Source: Planctomycetota bacterium (GTDB taxonomy: Bacteria > Planctomycetota > Phycisphaerae > Phycisphaerales > UBA1924). Taken from it: a DNA stretch of 62,956 bases. The translations under genes were made by a program, and so were the position numbers. Location: positions 1 through 62,956 of the forward strand of contig CAUJHH010000059.1 of assembly GCA_963204725.1 (NCBI GenBank), written 5' to 3'. This document shows positions 15,970 through 24,294 of the stretch, one piece after another; positions within the stretch are counted from its first letter, which is position 1, and each line of letters begins with the position of its first letter. Under the pieces are notes generated by a model, which saw only the letters and a program-made list of their open reading frames with translations, searched no databases and was not told where the DNA came from.

Positions 15970-18714
15970 TCAACGACTCTCGGGTGCCCGGGCTCGCCAT
16001 GTGGTCGCCTGCACATCGTGACCATTGCCGGGCTCGGCCTTATCCCACTGCTCGTAAAGATTGGCGAGGTCCGTTGTGATCGCACCTGTGACAGGATGGT
16101 CCGCGCCCATGGAGCGCTCGGCGATGCCGCGTGCCTCGATCATGAGCGGCTCGGCTTCCTGGAACCTGCCGAGGGCGCGGAGCGTGCCTGCGTACCAGCC
16201 GAGGTTGAAGGCGATGCCCGGGTTGTCGGTCGGGAGGACCTTGCGGGCTAGTCGCGAGGAACGTTCGAGCAGCGGCAGCGCCTCCTCGAAGCGTCCCTGA
16301 TCGCGGAGCGAGCTGCCGAGGTTGGCGATCGAGACGATGGCATCCGGGTGCTCCTCACCCAGCACCTTGATGCAGAGTTCCATCTCTTTCCGCTGCATCG
16401 CCTCGGCCTTGTCGGTCATGCCCATCGCCTTGTAGACCACGGCAAGGTTCGCGATCGACGTCAGTGTGTTCGGGTGCTCCTCACCCAGGATCCGGTTGCG
16501 GGCCTGCAGAGCCTCCTCGCCGAGCGCCATGGCGCGCTCAAGACGCTGGCGAGCAAGGACCTCATCCGCAGCTCGATCAACCTCCCGCGCGTACATGCTG
16601 GCGGAGTAGAGTGCCCACGCGAGATTCGCCCGAAGCTCGATCGCGAACGGATGATCCCGCCCGGTGAGCCGGTCCTGGATCTCGATCGCCTCCAAGAACA
16701 GCTTCTCGGAATCGTCGAAGCGGAGCGCATCAGTGAGCACGATCGCGAGCGTGTTCATCGATCCGACGGTCTCGATGTTGTCCTTGCCCGGCGAGATGCG
16801 GCGTCGATCAACCACATCCTGCAGGATCGGCAGCCCCTCATCCGTACGGATCTGCATCTGATAGAGGCCACCGAGCAGTTCCAGACTCTGCACCGTGATC
16901 TCGCCGGTCCTTCCGAAGAGACGCTCGTGGTCTTCGATCGCCTTCTTGATCATGCGTTCCGCCTCGTCGTGCGATCCGTTCCGGATCAGGACGAGGGCCA
17001 GTTCATTGACGGCGCGGCATGTGTCGGGGTCGTCCTTGCCGCGCTCCTTGGTGAGGATCGCGAGCGACTGGCGAGCGTGCGACTCCGCGGGGGGATAGAT
17101 GCCCAGCCCCAGATAGGTCTGCCCAATCGTGCTGTGCAGGCGCGCGGCGACGAGGGGCCGATCGGCGAACTCTCGCTCGAAGGCCTTGGACGACTGGTCG
17201 AGCACCTCGCGGACCGTCACGTCCTTGCCGCTCGCGGTCGGGTCCGCAGCCCCGAGCATCTGGTTGAGGAACCCGACAGTCGCCTCCGACTCGGCGAGGC
17301 GCGACTCGGCGATCTCCCGCTGTGTTGCCTCTCCGGTTCTGGCGATCTCCGCGGCGGTTCGTTCGCGGTTTGCACGCACGAGGCCGATGCTCGTGCCGAC
17401 AAAGCCGAGGACGAGCGCAAGGAGGACGATCGAGGCGGCCACGATTCTCGCGCGGTGGCGCGACGCAAATTTGCTGATCCGATAGACGGTGCTTGGCGGC
17501 GCGGCGATGACGGCGTCGCCGTCAAGGTAGCGGCGCACATCGGATCCCAGACTGCTGGCGGTCTCGTAGCGGCGGCTTCGGTCCTTGTCGAGCGCCTTCA
17601 TCACGATCCAGTCGAGCTCGCCCCGCACGACCATGCCGAGCTTCTTCGGCTCGGTGTGGCGACGGGCGGCGATGTTCGAGATCGTCTCTGCGCTCTGGCT
17701 GAGGCGCGTGCTGGGCCTGGGGGGCTCGACCTCGCGGATCATCCGCTGGATCTCTGCAAACGCCGCGGAGCGGAGGTCGTGGCCGCTGAAGGGCGTGGTG
17801 CCGGTGAGCAACTCATAGAGGAGCACACCGAGCGAGTAGACATCCGTGCGTGTATCGATGTCGAGCGATCCCTCGGCCTGCTCGGGGCTCATGTACTCGG
17901 GTGTGCCGATCAGCTGACGATGCTCTGTGAACAGCGTCTTCTCGGTGAGGCGAGAGCTCGTCGCCTTCGCGATCCCAAAGTCGATCACCTTGATGTGAGG
18001 ACGCCCGTCCTGGGTCGAGACGAGGATGTTCGATGGCTTGATGTCGCGGTGGATGATCCCCTTGGTGTGGGCGTGCTGCACCGCGTGGCAGATCTGCGCG
18101 AACAGCTCCAGCCGATCATGGATGCTCAGGTTGTTCTTGTCGCAGTACTCGACGACCGGATCGCCCTTGACCAGCTCCATCACGAAGTAGGGACGCCCGG
18201 TCTCCGTCGCGCCGGCGTCAAAGACCCGCGCAATATTGGGATGATCCATCATCGCCAGGGCCTGTCGCTCCTGCTCGAAGCGGGCGACGACCTGCCGTGT
18301 GTCCATGCCGAGCTTGATGATCTTGAGCGCGACCCTGCGCTGGACGGGCTTCTCCTGCTCGGCCATGAAGACCGAGCCGAAGCCGCCCTCGCCGATCTGC
18401 TGGAGCAGCTTGTAGGGGCCGATCATCGTCCCCGGCCTCTCCGCGCCGGGAAGCACCACAGTCGCGTCGTTCGCTCCGGAGGATGGGGAGTCGAGCGTCG
18501 GCGCAAAGTCGTGGGACGAAGGGGGCATGACATCGCTGGTCGGTGAGGAGAGGAAGCGGTTGTCCTCCGCCGCGGCGAGCATCGCCTCCAGGCGAGCGCG
18601 GAGCGAGGCATCGCCGGCGCACTCACGCGCAAGGATCTCGCCCTGCTCTGCGGGAGCGGCGGCGATCGCGAGGTCGAAGACGCGGCGCAGATTCTCGTGC
18701 GGGTTTGCCGCCAT
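15970..18714 (-). CDS. Serine/threonine protein kinase with TPR array
   Basis: 914 residues. The N-terminal ~95 residues are a linker, then a Hanks-type kinase domain at ~99-390: glycine loop GEGGFGSV (108-115), K131 in ALKIIK, HRDIKPSN (222-229), DFG (245-247) and SPEQAEG. A single membrane helix lies near 427-450 (IVAASIVLLALVLGFVGTSIGLV). The extracytoplasmic part consists of TPR_12/TPR_10-type repeats (ARQSLAILTKERGKDDPDT, LGEEHPNTLTSIANLAVVY, EEHPDAIVSIANLGSSLRDQ). The kinase itself should be active. ATG 18714 has GGGAG 6 bases upstream. It lies 27 bases after an ECF sigma gene on the same strand, a common planctomycete pairing in which the kinase is thought to act in the sigma factor pathway. 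Substrate unknown. Confidence 0.92.
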   Translation of the reverse strand: MAANPHENLRRVFDLAIAAAPAEQGEILARECAGDASLRARLEAMLAAAEDNRFLSSPTSDVMPPSSHDFAPTLDSPSSGANDATVVLPGAERPGTMIGPYKLLQQIGEGGFGSVFMAEQEKPVQRRVALKIIKLGMDTRQVVARFEQERQALAMMDHPNIARVFDAGATETGRPYFVMELVKGDPVVEYCDKNNLSIHDRLELFAQICHAVQHAHTKGIIHRDIKPSNILVSTQDGRPHIKVIDFGIAKATSSRLTEKTLFTEHRQLIGTPEYMSPEQAEGSLDIDTRTDVYSLGVLLYELLTGTTPFSGHDLRSAAFAEIQRMIREVEPPRPSTRLSQSAETISNIAARRHTEPKKLGMVVRGELDWIVMKALDKDRSRRYETASSLGSDVRRYLDGDAVIAAPPSTVYRISKFASRHRARIVAASIVLLALVLGFVGTSIGLVRANRERTAAEIARTGEATQREIAESRLAESEATVGFLNQMLGAADPTASGKDVTVREVLDQSSKAFEREFADRPLVAARLHSTIGQTYLGLGIYPPAESHARQSLAILTKERGKDDPDTCRAVNELALVLIRNGSHDEAERMIKKAIEDHERLFGRTGEITVQSLELLGGLYQMQIRTDEGLPILQDVVDRRRISPGKDNIETVGSMNTLAIVLTDALRFDDSEKLFLEAIEIQDRLTGRDHPFAIELRANLAWALYSASMYAREVDRAADEVLARQRLERAMALGEEALQARNRILGEEHPNTLTSIANLAVVYKAMGMTDKAEAMQRKEMELCIKVLGEEHPDAIVSIANLGSSLRDQGRFEEALPLLERSSRLARKVLPTDNPGIAFNLGWYAGTLRALGRFQEAEPLMIEARGIAERSMGADHPVTGAITTDLANLYEQWDKAEPGNGHDVQATTWRARAPESR

Positions 18715-18741
18715 GGGTCGCTCCCTGTTGTCGTGCCCGGA

Positions 18742-19338
18742 TCAGGTCGTCTCGATCCGGCCGTTCTCGATCGCTTCCTTCAGCCACGCGCGGGCGAACG
18801 CCCACGAGCGCTTGATGGTGGGCGCAGAGAGGCCGAGAGCCCCGGCGGTCTGCTCGATGCTCAGCCCCGCGAAGTAGCGGAGGCGCACGACGGAGGCGGC
18901 CTCCGCGTCCACCGACTCCAAGCGGGCGATCGCCTCGTCGAGGATCAGGAATCCGGCAGATTCGGCGGGTGAGGCGAGATCGGGGAGGGCGGCCAGGTTG
19001 ATCGCGGCGCGACGGGCATCCGGCCCGCCCCGGATCGCGGCGGACCGCGCGCGGGCGTGGTCGACGAGGATGCGACGCATCGCCTCTGCCGCGGCGGCAT
19101 AGAAGTGGGCGCGGTTGCGCCACGGGAGTTCGCGCGGGCCGACGAGCTTGAGGTACGCCTCATGGACGAGAGCGGTCGCCTGGAGCGTGTGGGCGCGCCG
19201 CTCCTGCTGCAGGCAGCGCTGGGCGGCGGCTCTCAGCTGGTCGTAGACGAGTGGGAGGAGTTCACGCTCGCGCTCGGCAACGCCCCCGTCGTCGTTCAAG
19301 AGGATCGTGACCGTGGGCGGCTCCGACCGATCGTGCAT
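18742..19338 (-). CDS. ECF-type RNA polymerase sigma factor
   Basis: 198 residues from ATG 19338 (MHDRSEPPTVTILL). Sigma region 2 is at about 15-90 (LLPLVYDQLRAAAQRCLQQER, LVHEAYLKLVG, RAHFYAAAAEAMRRILVDHA) and region 4 at about 130-190 (VDAEAASVVRLRYFAGLSIEQTAGAL, APTIKRSWAFARAWL). The LVHEAYLKLVG and FYAAAAEAMRRILVDHAR segments are typical of the large planctomycete/acidobacterial ECF subfamily whose genes sit before Ser/Thr kinases. Here the TPR-kinase follows after 27 bases. The longer upstream frame is rejected because similarity begins at this ATG. It directs transcription of an unknown regulon. Confidence 0.9.
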   Translation of the reverse strand: MHDRSEPPTVTILLNDDGGVAERERELLPLVYDQLRAAAQRCLQQERRAHTLQATALVHEAYLKLVGPRELPWRNRAHFYAAAAEAMRRILVDHARARSAAIRGGPDARRAAINLAALPDLASPAESAGFLILDEAIARLESVDAEAASVVRLRYFAGLSIEQTAGALGLSAPTIKRSWAFARAWLKEAIENGRIETT

Positions 19339-19700
19339 CGCCACAGTGTAAGAGTGACGAGCAGTCGAGTGGGTCTGTGATCGCCGCCGCGCACAGCAAT
19401 CCCCACGCGCGTCACGGGTTTTGAGAAATGCCAATCAGATGCGCCGGATCCCGTCAGATTGTGCAGATTCGTGCGCTCGGATTCTGAGTCTTTGTGATCG
19501 ATGCGCGAATCTGCGGCTTGCGAGGATTCGTTGCCATAGGCCGCATGGGCTCGGACATGGGTAGGTGGCGGCCAATGTGGTCGCGGCCGACGTGTCGGCG
19601 GGTCGCTCGCCCCCGCCGCGCCCTTTCAACGAGGGACCACACGTCGATTGAATCAGCGAGCCGCACGCGCGGGCGTGCGCACAGCACCTGGAGGTTCATC
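19339..19700. other. Divergent promoter region with a 12-bp inverted repeat
   Basis: 362 bases between the ECF sigma gene (minus) and the CHRD protein gene (plus), so both promoters lie here. GCAGATTCGTGC (19463-19474) and GCGCGAATCTGC (19503-19514) form an inverted repeat with one mismatch and a 28-base spacer. No clear -35/-10 pair could be chosen. Confidence 0.4.
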
Positions 19701-20282
19701 ATGGGTATCACACGAAGGACGTTGGCGGCTGCAACAGTTGTCTCCATCGCCGGCATCGCCAGCGCACACGAGATTGTGTACACGACATCGCTCTCCGGAC
19801 CGAACGAGGCGCCGCCGAACGCATCGCCAGGCATCGGATTCTCTACGCTCACGATCGATCTCGATCTGGCGACGATGCACATCGACGCGGACTTCAGCGG
19901 GCTGCTCGGCACCGTCACCGCCTCACACATCCACGGCGCAACGGCCGCGCCCTTCGCGGGCACGGCGGGCGTGATGACTCCCGTGCCGACGTTCCCCGGC
20001 TTCCCAAGCGGCGTGACCAGCGGCACCTACTCAAACACCTTTGATCTGACGCTGGCCTCGTCATACAACCCCGCGTTTGTGACGGCCAACGGCGGAACGA
20101 TCAGTGGCGCAATGAACGCCATGCTCGCCGCCCTGGCGGATGGCAAGGCGTATCTGAACATCCACACATCTGCGTTCGGAGGGGGCGAGATCCGCGGGTT
20201 CTACACACCGGTCCCCGCGCCGGGTGCGCTCGCGATGCTCGGCCTCGGCGGGCTGATGGCAACACGCCGCCGGCGCGCTTGA
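19701..20282 (+). CDS. Secreted CHRD-domain protein with PEP-CTERM-like tag
   Basis: 193 residues; ATG 19701 with GGAGG 6 bases upstream. Signal peptide 1-22 (LAAATVVSIAGIASA-H). Residues ~23-165 are a CHRD domain: EIVYTTSLSGPNEAPPNASP at the start, ASHIHGATAAPFAG in the middle and AYLNIHTSAFGGGEIRGFY at the end, with the paired histidines typical of this chordin-derived fold. The C-terminus is a sorting-type tag: PAPGALAMLGLGGLMA helix plus RRRRA. The next gene carries an almost identical tag. In organisms with exosortase, PEP-CTERM proteins are cut and anchored at the outer surface; no exosortase lies in this window. A hairpin terminator follows at 20307. Confidence 0.9.
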   Translation: MGITRRTLAAATVVSIAGIASAHEIVYTTSLSGPNEAPPNASPGIGFSTLTIDLDLATMHIDADFSGLLGTVTASHIHGATAAPFAGTAGVMTPVPTFPGFPSGVTSGTYSNTFDLTLASSYNPAFVTANGGTISGAMNAMLAALADGKAYLNIHTSAFGGGEIRGFYTPVPAPGALAMLGLGGLMATRRRRA

Positions 20283-20306
20283 TATCTGCTTGATGGAGCA
20301 CACACG

Positions 20307-20340
20307 ACGGCCCCGGTGGAGATTCCTTCGCCGGGGCTGT
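20307..20340 (+). terminator. Hairpin terminator after the CHRD gene
   Basis: ACGGCCCCGG pairs with CCGGGGCTGT (one G-U pair) around a 14-base loop, followed by TTCATT. It sits 24 bases after the stop codon. Confidence 0.75.
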
Positions 20341-20361
20341 TTCATTCGGGGCCCGATCGCT

Positions 20362-20398
20362 GCCGTGTCACGACGTGACAACGTGACACGGCGTGACA
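20362..20398. promoter_or_regulatory. Operator-like cluster of GTGACA half sites
   Basis: GCCGTGTCAC (20362-20371) and GTGACACGGC (20383-20392) are a perfect 10-bp inverted repeat with an 11-base spacer. CGTGACA occurs three times in direct orientation (20374, 20382, 20392). The cluster lies about 200 bases before the second PEP-CTERM-like gene and just after the CHRD terminator, so it most likely controls the downstream gene. Confidence 0.5.
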
Positions 20399-20590
20399 AC
20401 CGGTCCGGATTCTGATCGGCGAGTGGTCATGGGTATTTGCCCGCTTCGTCGCTTTTTCTGGGACGAACACGACGCTTTGGTGGCCGGTCCGGAAAGCTGA
20501 AGTAGGTTCTGAACAGCGACTTGGGCCGTTCGGTTCGCCGCGCGTCGGCGTTCGGGCCCTGTGCCGCGTCACCGAATTGGAGCTCTAGAG

Positions 20591-21244
20591 ATGCGGAAAT
20601 CGATCACGTTGATGGTGTGCGCCGCGGCGCTTGCGGGCTCGGCATCCGCCGAGAAGGTTCTTGTTGAGATTACCGGGTCCTGGGACTTCGGTCGGATCCG
20701 CTCGGGCGTACTGGATGGCGTCAGCTCCGGTGCCGCCTCGACATCGTTCATGCTCGACTCCACCGACTTTGTCGACAGCGGGCTCTTCCCCACGCGCGGC
20801 TACAACATCATCCAGGATTCCTTCTCGCTCACCGTCGGCGGAATCACGGTCGGCATGCCGAATCCATTCCCCGCCGGCGAGACGCCGCTCTTCGTCCTGC
20901 GTGACAACGACCCGGCGGTCGATGGGTTCTTCCTGGGCTCATCGGTGGATGGCTTCCCCAACGGCGTCTCGATCGACAACGAGGGTCGCCTCGATCCGTA
21001 CCTGAAGACGATCTTCAGCGCGACATACGGGAACGATCCGCTGAGCTCGCTCGATATCCTCGACGCGGTCGGCACCTACACGTTTGACGGGCTCACAGTC
21101 TTCAACTGGGGCTTCGAGGACGCGGGCCTGCAGATCGCCGGCATGATCTTCGATGAGTTCACGATCACCGTCGTCCCCGCGCCGGGCGCGCTCGCGATGC
21201 TTGGCCTCGGCGGGCTCATGGCCACTCGTCGTCGGCGCGCGTGA
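20591..21244 (+). CDS. Secreted PEP-CTERM-like protein, unknown ectodomain
   Basis: 217 residues; ATG 20591 with GGAG 8 bases upstream. Signal peptide 1-20 (MRKSITLMVCAAALAGSASA). The ectodomain (21-190) starts EKVLVEITGSWDFGRIRSGV and is beta-rich with many Asp/Gly/Phe; I recognise no catalytic motif. The C-terminus VVPAPGALAMLGLGGLMA plus RRRRA matches the tag of the CHRD protein almost residue for residue, and the DNA of the tags is also nearly identical, so one may have been copied from the other. It lies behind the GTGACA operator cluster and has its own terminator at 21275. Surface protein of unknown role. Confidence 0.8.
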   Translation: MRKSITLMVCAAALAGSASAEKVLVEITGSWDFGRIRSGVLDGVSSGAASTSFMLDSTDFVDSGLFPTRGYNIIQDSFSLTVGGITVGMPNPFPAGETPLFVLRDNDPAVDGFFLGSSVDGFPNGVSIDNEGRLDPYLKTIFSATYGNDPLSSLDILDAVGTYTFDGLTVFNWGFEDAGLQIAGMIFDEFTITVVPAPGALAMLGLGGLMATRRRRA

Positions 21245-21274
21245 TTGCCGCGCAGACATGATTCATGATTGAAC

Positions 21275-21302
21275 ACGGGGTCGGCCACTGGGCCGGCCCC
21301 GT
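21275..21302 (+). terminator. Hairpin terminator after the second PEP-CTERM-like gene
   Basis: ACGGGGTCGGCC pairs with GGCCGGCCCCGT (one G-U pair) around a 4-base ACTG loop, then TCTCGTTC. It is 30 bases after the stop codon. Confidence 0.75.
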
Positions 21303-21502
21303 TCTCGTTCCGGTGCGCCGCCCCCCGCGCACTCAGGGTCTCATAAGACCCGTCGCCGCCCAGGGCGGTCCACCGAATTCGCATGGAACACATGGAGATT
21401 CGCTCCCGGACCGCTTCTGGCGTGCGGCTCGCCGTGGTACGATTCCCAATCGAAGCCGAGCGCGTCAGCGGGCGTGTGGGCGCACCGAGGGAGTTCTCAT
21501 CG

Positions 21503-23161
21503 ATGAAGCGTTTCTCTATCTCCGGGCTGATCCTCTGCGCGGGTGCGAGCCCCACGCTCGCGCAGACCGATCTCTACATCGCCGAATACAAGTTCAATGA
21601 TGCGCAGGTCAGCGCAGTCCGTCCCGACGGCACCAATCCGCGCACGCTCTTCTCCCTCCCCTCCTCCTATTGGCTCCCCATCGGCCTCGACTACAACCCC
21701 GCTACCGCGCGCCTCACGTGGATGGACTCGGCAGGATCCAGCAAGCTCCTGCGCTCGGACCTGGCCGGCGCCGGCCTCACCACCGTCGCGCCCGTCACCG
21801 GCTTCGCACGGGGCGCGTCCCGCGACGCCCTCGGCCGCATCTACTACAGCACCGACAACCGCATCGAGCGCGTCAACGGCGATGGCTCCGGCAAAGTTGT
21901 TCTCTTCACCTCCACCGTCGCCGGCCACCCCGTCGGTGATGTCACTGTTGACGCCACCAACGGCCACCTCTACTTCGGCGAGTACGGCCAGGTCCGGCGC
22001 ATGAACCTCGACGGCTCCAACATCAAGACCCTCTTCCAGGGCGGCAGCACCGTCCGCGCCATCGACCTCGACATCGCCTCGCGTCACCTCTACTGGCTCG
22101 ACTCCAACACCAACTCCGACCTCATCGCCCGCATCAATCTCGACGGCACCGACTTCACGATCATCCAGGACGCATCGCCGCTGATCGGCCAGTCGAGCGG
22201 CTACATCATGCTCATCGTCGATGCCGCGAACGACCGCATGTTCTTCGCCGATGACCTCCTCGACCTTGTGTACCGCTCCGATCTCGATGGCTCCAACACC
22301 TCCGTGATCTTCTCCTCCGTGCTCGATCGCTCTCCTTCGGGCCTCGCGCTTAGCACGGGCGTGCCGGTCCAGGCCCTGAACGACTGCAACGGCAACGGCA
22401 TCGCCGACGACATCGACATCGCCAACGGCGTGCCCGACTGCGACAACAACGGCGTCCCCGATTCCTGCCAGGCCGAGGCCTGCCCCGATCGCGTTGTGCT
22501 GCTCGATCAGGGCTCGAACGCCGCCGCCAGCGGCGGGCGCTCGCTCGGCGTCCCCGGCAGCGAGTGGGAGGCCTTCCAGCCCTTCGACGTCCCCGCCGGC
22601 GGCTGGTCCATCGGTCGTATCGAGCTCGATGGCTTCACCGCCGTCATCGGCAACGGCCAGGGCATCCTCGTCTCTATCCATCCCGACAGCAGCAGCGGCA
22701 CCCGCCCCAACGAGTCCTTCACGCTCGCGCAGGCGGACGGGCTTAACTACCGCTTCAACACCAATCTCGAGAACTGGGTCGGCGCGGATCTCCATGTCAC
22801 ACTCCCCGAGGGCCGCTACTGGGTCCACCTCGAAGCCAACGAGCCCTCCATCTACTGGGGCGCGATCAACAACGGGTTCGGCGGCCTTCCCGCCATCTCA
22901 CGAGGCATCACCGGCACCTTCACCGCGCCCGGATCGCCCATCGCGATGCGCCTCATCCAGGCCGACGCATGCCTCGCCGACTACAACGGCGATGCCGAGG
23001 TCGACATCCTCGACTTCCTCGACTTCTTTGACGACTTCGGAGCGTGCGAGAGCCAGCCCGCGCCCTGCGGCACAATCTCCGATGCCGACTTCAACGGCGA
23101 CACCATCGTCGACATTCTCGACTTCCTGGACTTTCTGGATGCCTTCGGCAGCGGGTGCTGA
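21503..23161 (+). CDS. Secreted YWTD-propeller protein with dockerin-like repeats
   Basis: 552 residues from ATG 21503 (GGGAG about 10 bases upstream), signal peptide ending PTLA-Q. Residues ~22-285 hold LDL-receptor YWTD-type propeller blades (LTWMDSAGSSKLLRSDLAG, HLYFGEYGQVRRMNLDG, HLYWLDSNTNSDLIARINLDG). A calcium-binding NDCNGNGIADDIDIANG/CDNNGVPDSC linker follows near 332-368, then a beta-rich domain (~375-490). The end holds two dockerin-like repeats with the shared core NGDxxVDILDFLDFxDxFG (near 493-515 and 530-550). No PEP-CTERM tag. Dockerin pairs bind cohesins in known systems; none is seen here. Likely an extracellular, calcium-dependent adhesion or scaffold protein. Confidence 0.85.
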   Translation: MKRFSISGLILCAGASPTLAQTDLYIAEYKFNDAQVSAVRPDGTNPRTLFSLPSSYWLPIGLDYNPATARLTWMDSAGSSKLLRSDLAGAGLTTVAPVTGFARGASRDALGRIYYSTDNRIERVNGDGSGKVVLFTSTVAGHPVGDVTVDATNGHLYFGEYGQVRRMNLDGSNIKTLFQGGSTVRAIDLDIASRHLYWLDSNTNSDLIARINLDGTDFTIIQDASPLIGQSSGYIMLIVDAANDRMFFADDLLDLVYRSDLDGSNTSVIFSSVLDRSPSGLALSTGVPVQALNDCNGNGIADDIDIANGVPDCDNNGVPDSCQAEACPDRVVLLDQGSNAAASGGRSLGVPGSEWEAFQPFDVPAGGWSIGRIELDGFTAVIGNGQGILVSIHPDSSSGTRPNESFTLAQADGLNYRFNTNLENWVGADLHVTLPEGRYWVHLEANEPSIYWGAINNGFGGLPAISRGITGTFTAPGSPIAMRLIQADACLADYNGDAEVDILDFLDFFDDFGACESQPAPCGTISDADFNGDTIVDILDFLDFLDAFGSGC

Positions 23162-23243
23162 GCGGGCCCCTCAGGAGCATCGATCCCGGCTCTAGCGGCA
23201 CAGGCCAGGGGATTCACCGGGGTCTCGACGGGCGCGATTCGAG

Positions 23244-24182
23244 ATGCCCCGCAGGTCGGTCTTCCTGATAAAGCCATCGGTCCCGATAACCGATATGCCG
23301 GGCATGGTGAACGCGCACGAGCCGTATCCCAGCACCCGCCCTCCTTCGCACCCCTACGACCACGTGCCGCTGACGGTGCTCTCGGGTGTCGGGCGGTCCG
23401 GAACGACGATTGTGCGCGAGGCGCTGAGCCGCCACCCCGATCTCGATTCGACGAATCTTGAGAACAACATGCTTCTTGATGTTCTGGAAGCAGCGCATCG
23501 GAACTGCACGATCCCGGCCAGACGCCACGCGATGCGCGTCGCCGACAAGGTGTACGACGCCCACTTCCGCTCGCTCGTGCTTCGACTCCTCTGGCCTCGC
23601 CCGCGCCATGAGTGTGATCGTCCGACGCGCCTGCTCGCGTATTCCAATCTCATGCCGGATGCCGCCGACTATCTCGTCCGACTCTTCCACAACGTGCGGA
23701 TCATCTATATTGTGCGCAACGGGATCGAGGTGATCTCCAGCCGCATGCGATTCGAGCACTTCAGACACAAGGAAGTCGAATCGCACTGCAGCACATGGTG
23801 CGGCGCCCACGACATGGCGCGATGGGGCGAGGGTCGGCGAGAGTTTCTCATGGTCCGCCACGAGTGGCTCGCCGAGCGCAACGGCCCCGATCGGATGATG
23901 GGCGCAATCCTCCCCTTCCTCGGGCTGCGCGACCACGCGCCGTGCGTCGAGGCGTTCGGCGAGGGACTGATCCATCCGACGAGCGACCGCCACGCCGCGG
24001 CGATCGAGGCCAAGAACGTGCAGGACGCCCTGCGCGAGCGCGCCAAGCGCTGGCGGAGCTGGTCCGACGAGGAACGCGCCGCATTCACCTCGCGCTGTGC
24101 CAAGGCCATGGCCTATTTCGGGTACGAGGTGCCGTGGGACACCTCGGACCTCGAGTGCATCACCCAATCCGAAGCGGCCTGA
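23244..24182 (+). CDS. Sulfotransferase-family protein
   Basis: 312 residues. The PAPS 5'-phosphosulfate loop is VLSGVGRSGTTIVREAL (45-61) and the 3'-phosphate segment RIIYIVRNGIEVISSRM lies near 152-168. Both are hallmarks of PAPS-dependent sulfotransferases. The catalytic acceptor-side residues cannot be assigned by eye. The N-terminal 40 residues are unconserved-looking; ATG at 23244, 23295 and 23304 are all possible and none has a good ribosome site, so the start is uncertain. Planctomycetes carry many such genes, thought to decorate extracellular glycans or lipids. The next gene, a kinase, starts 112 bases later. Substrate unknown. Confidence 0.8.
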   Translation: MPRRSVFLIKPSVPITDMPGMVNAHEPYPSTRPPSHPYDHVPLTVLSGVGRSGTTIVREALSRHPDLDSTNLENNMLLDVLEAAHRNCTIPARRHAMRVADKVYDAHFRSLVLRLLWPRPRHECDRPTRLLAYSNLMPDAADYLVRLFHNVRIIYIVRNGIEVISSRMRFEHFRHKEVESHCSTWCGAHDMARWGEGRREFLMVRHEWLAERNGPDRMMGAILPFLGLRDHAPCVEAFGEGLIHPTSDRHAAAIEAKNVQDALRERAKRWRSWSDEERAAFTSRCAKAMAYFGYEVPWDTSDLECITQSEAA

Positions 24183-24294
24183 GCAGCCGGCACAACCTCG
24201 ATCCCCAAAGCGATCGGCCCGGCCCCTCTCCTTGGGATCCGGCACGGATCGTCAATATCATGGATGCCACCTGCGAGGAACGCGGCCAGCATCC

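Noticed and set aside
16348..18546. 732-residue open frame antisense to the 914-residue kinase
   Set aside because: Kinase motifs on the other strand are complete; the frame is an artefact of codon bias.
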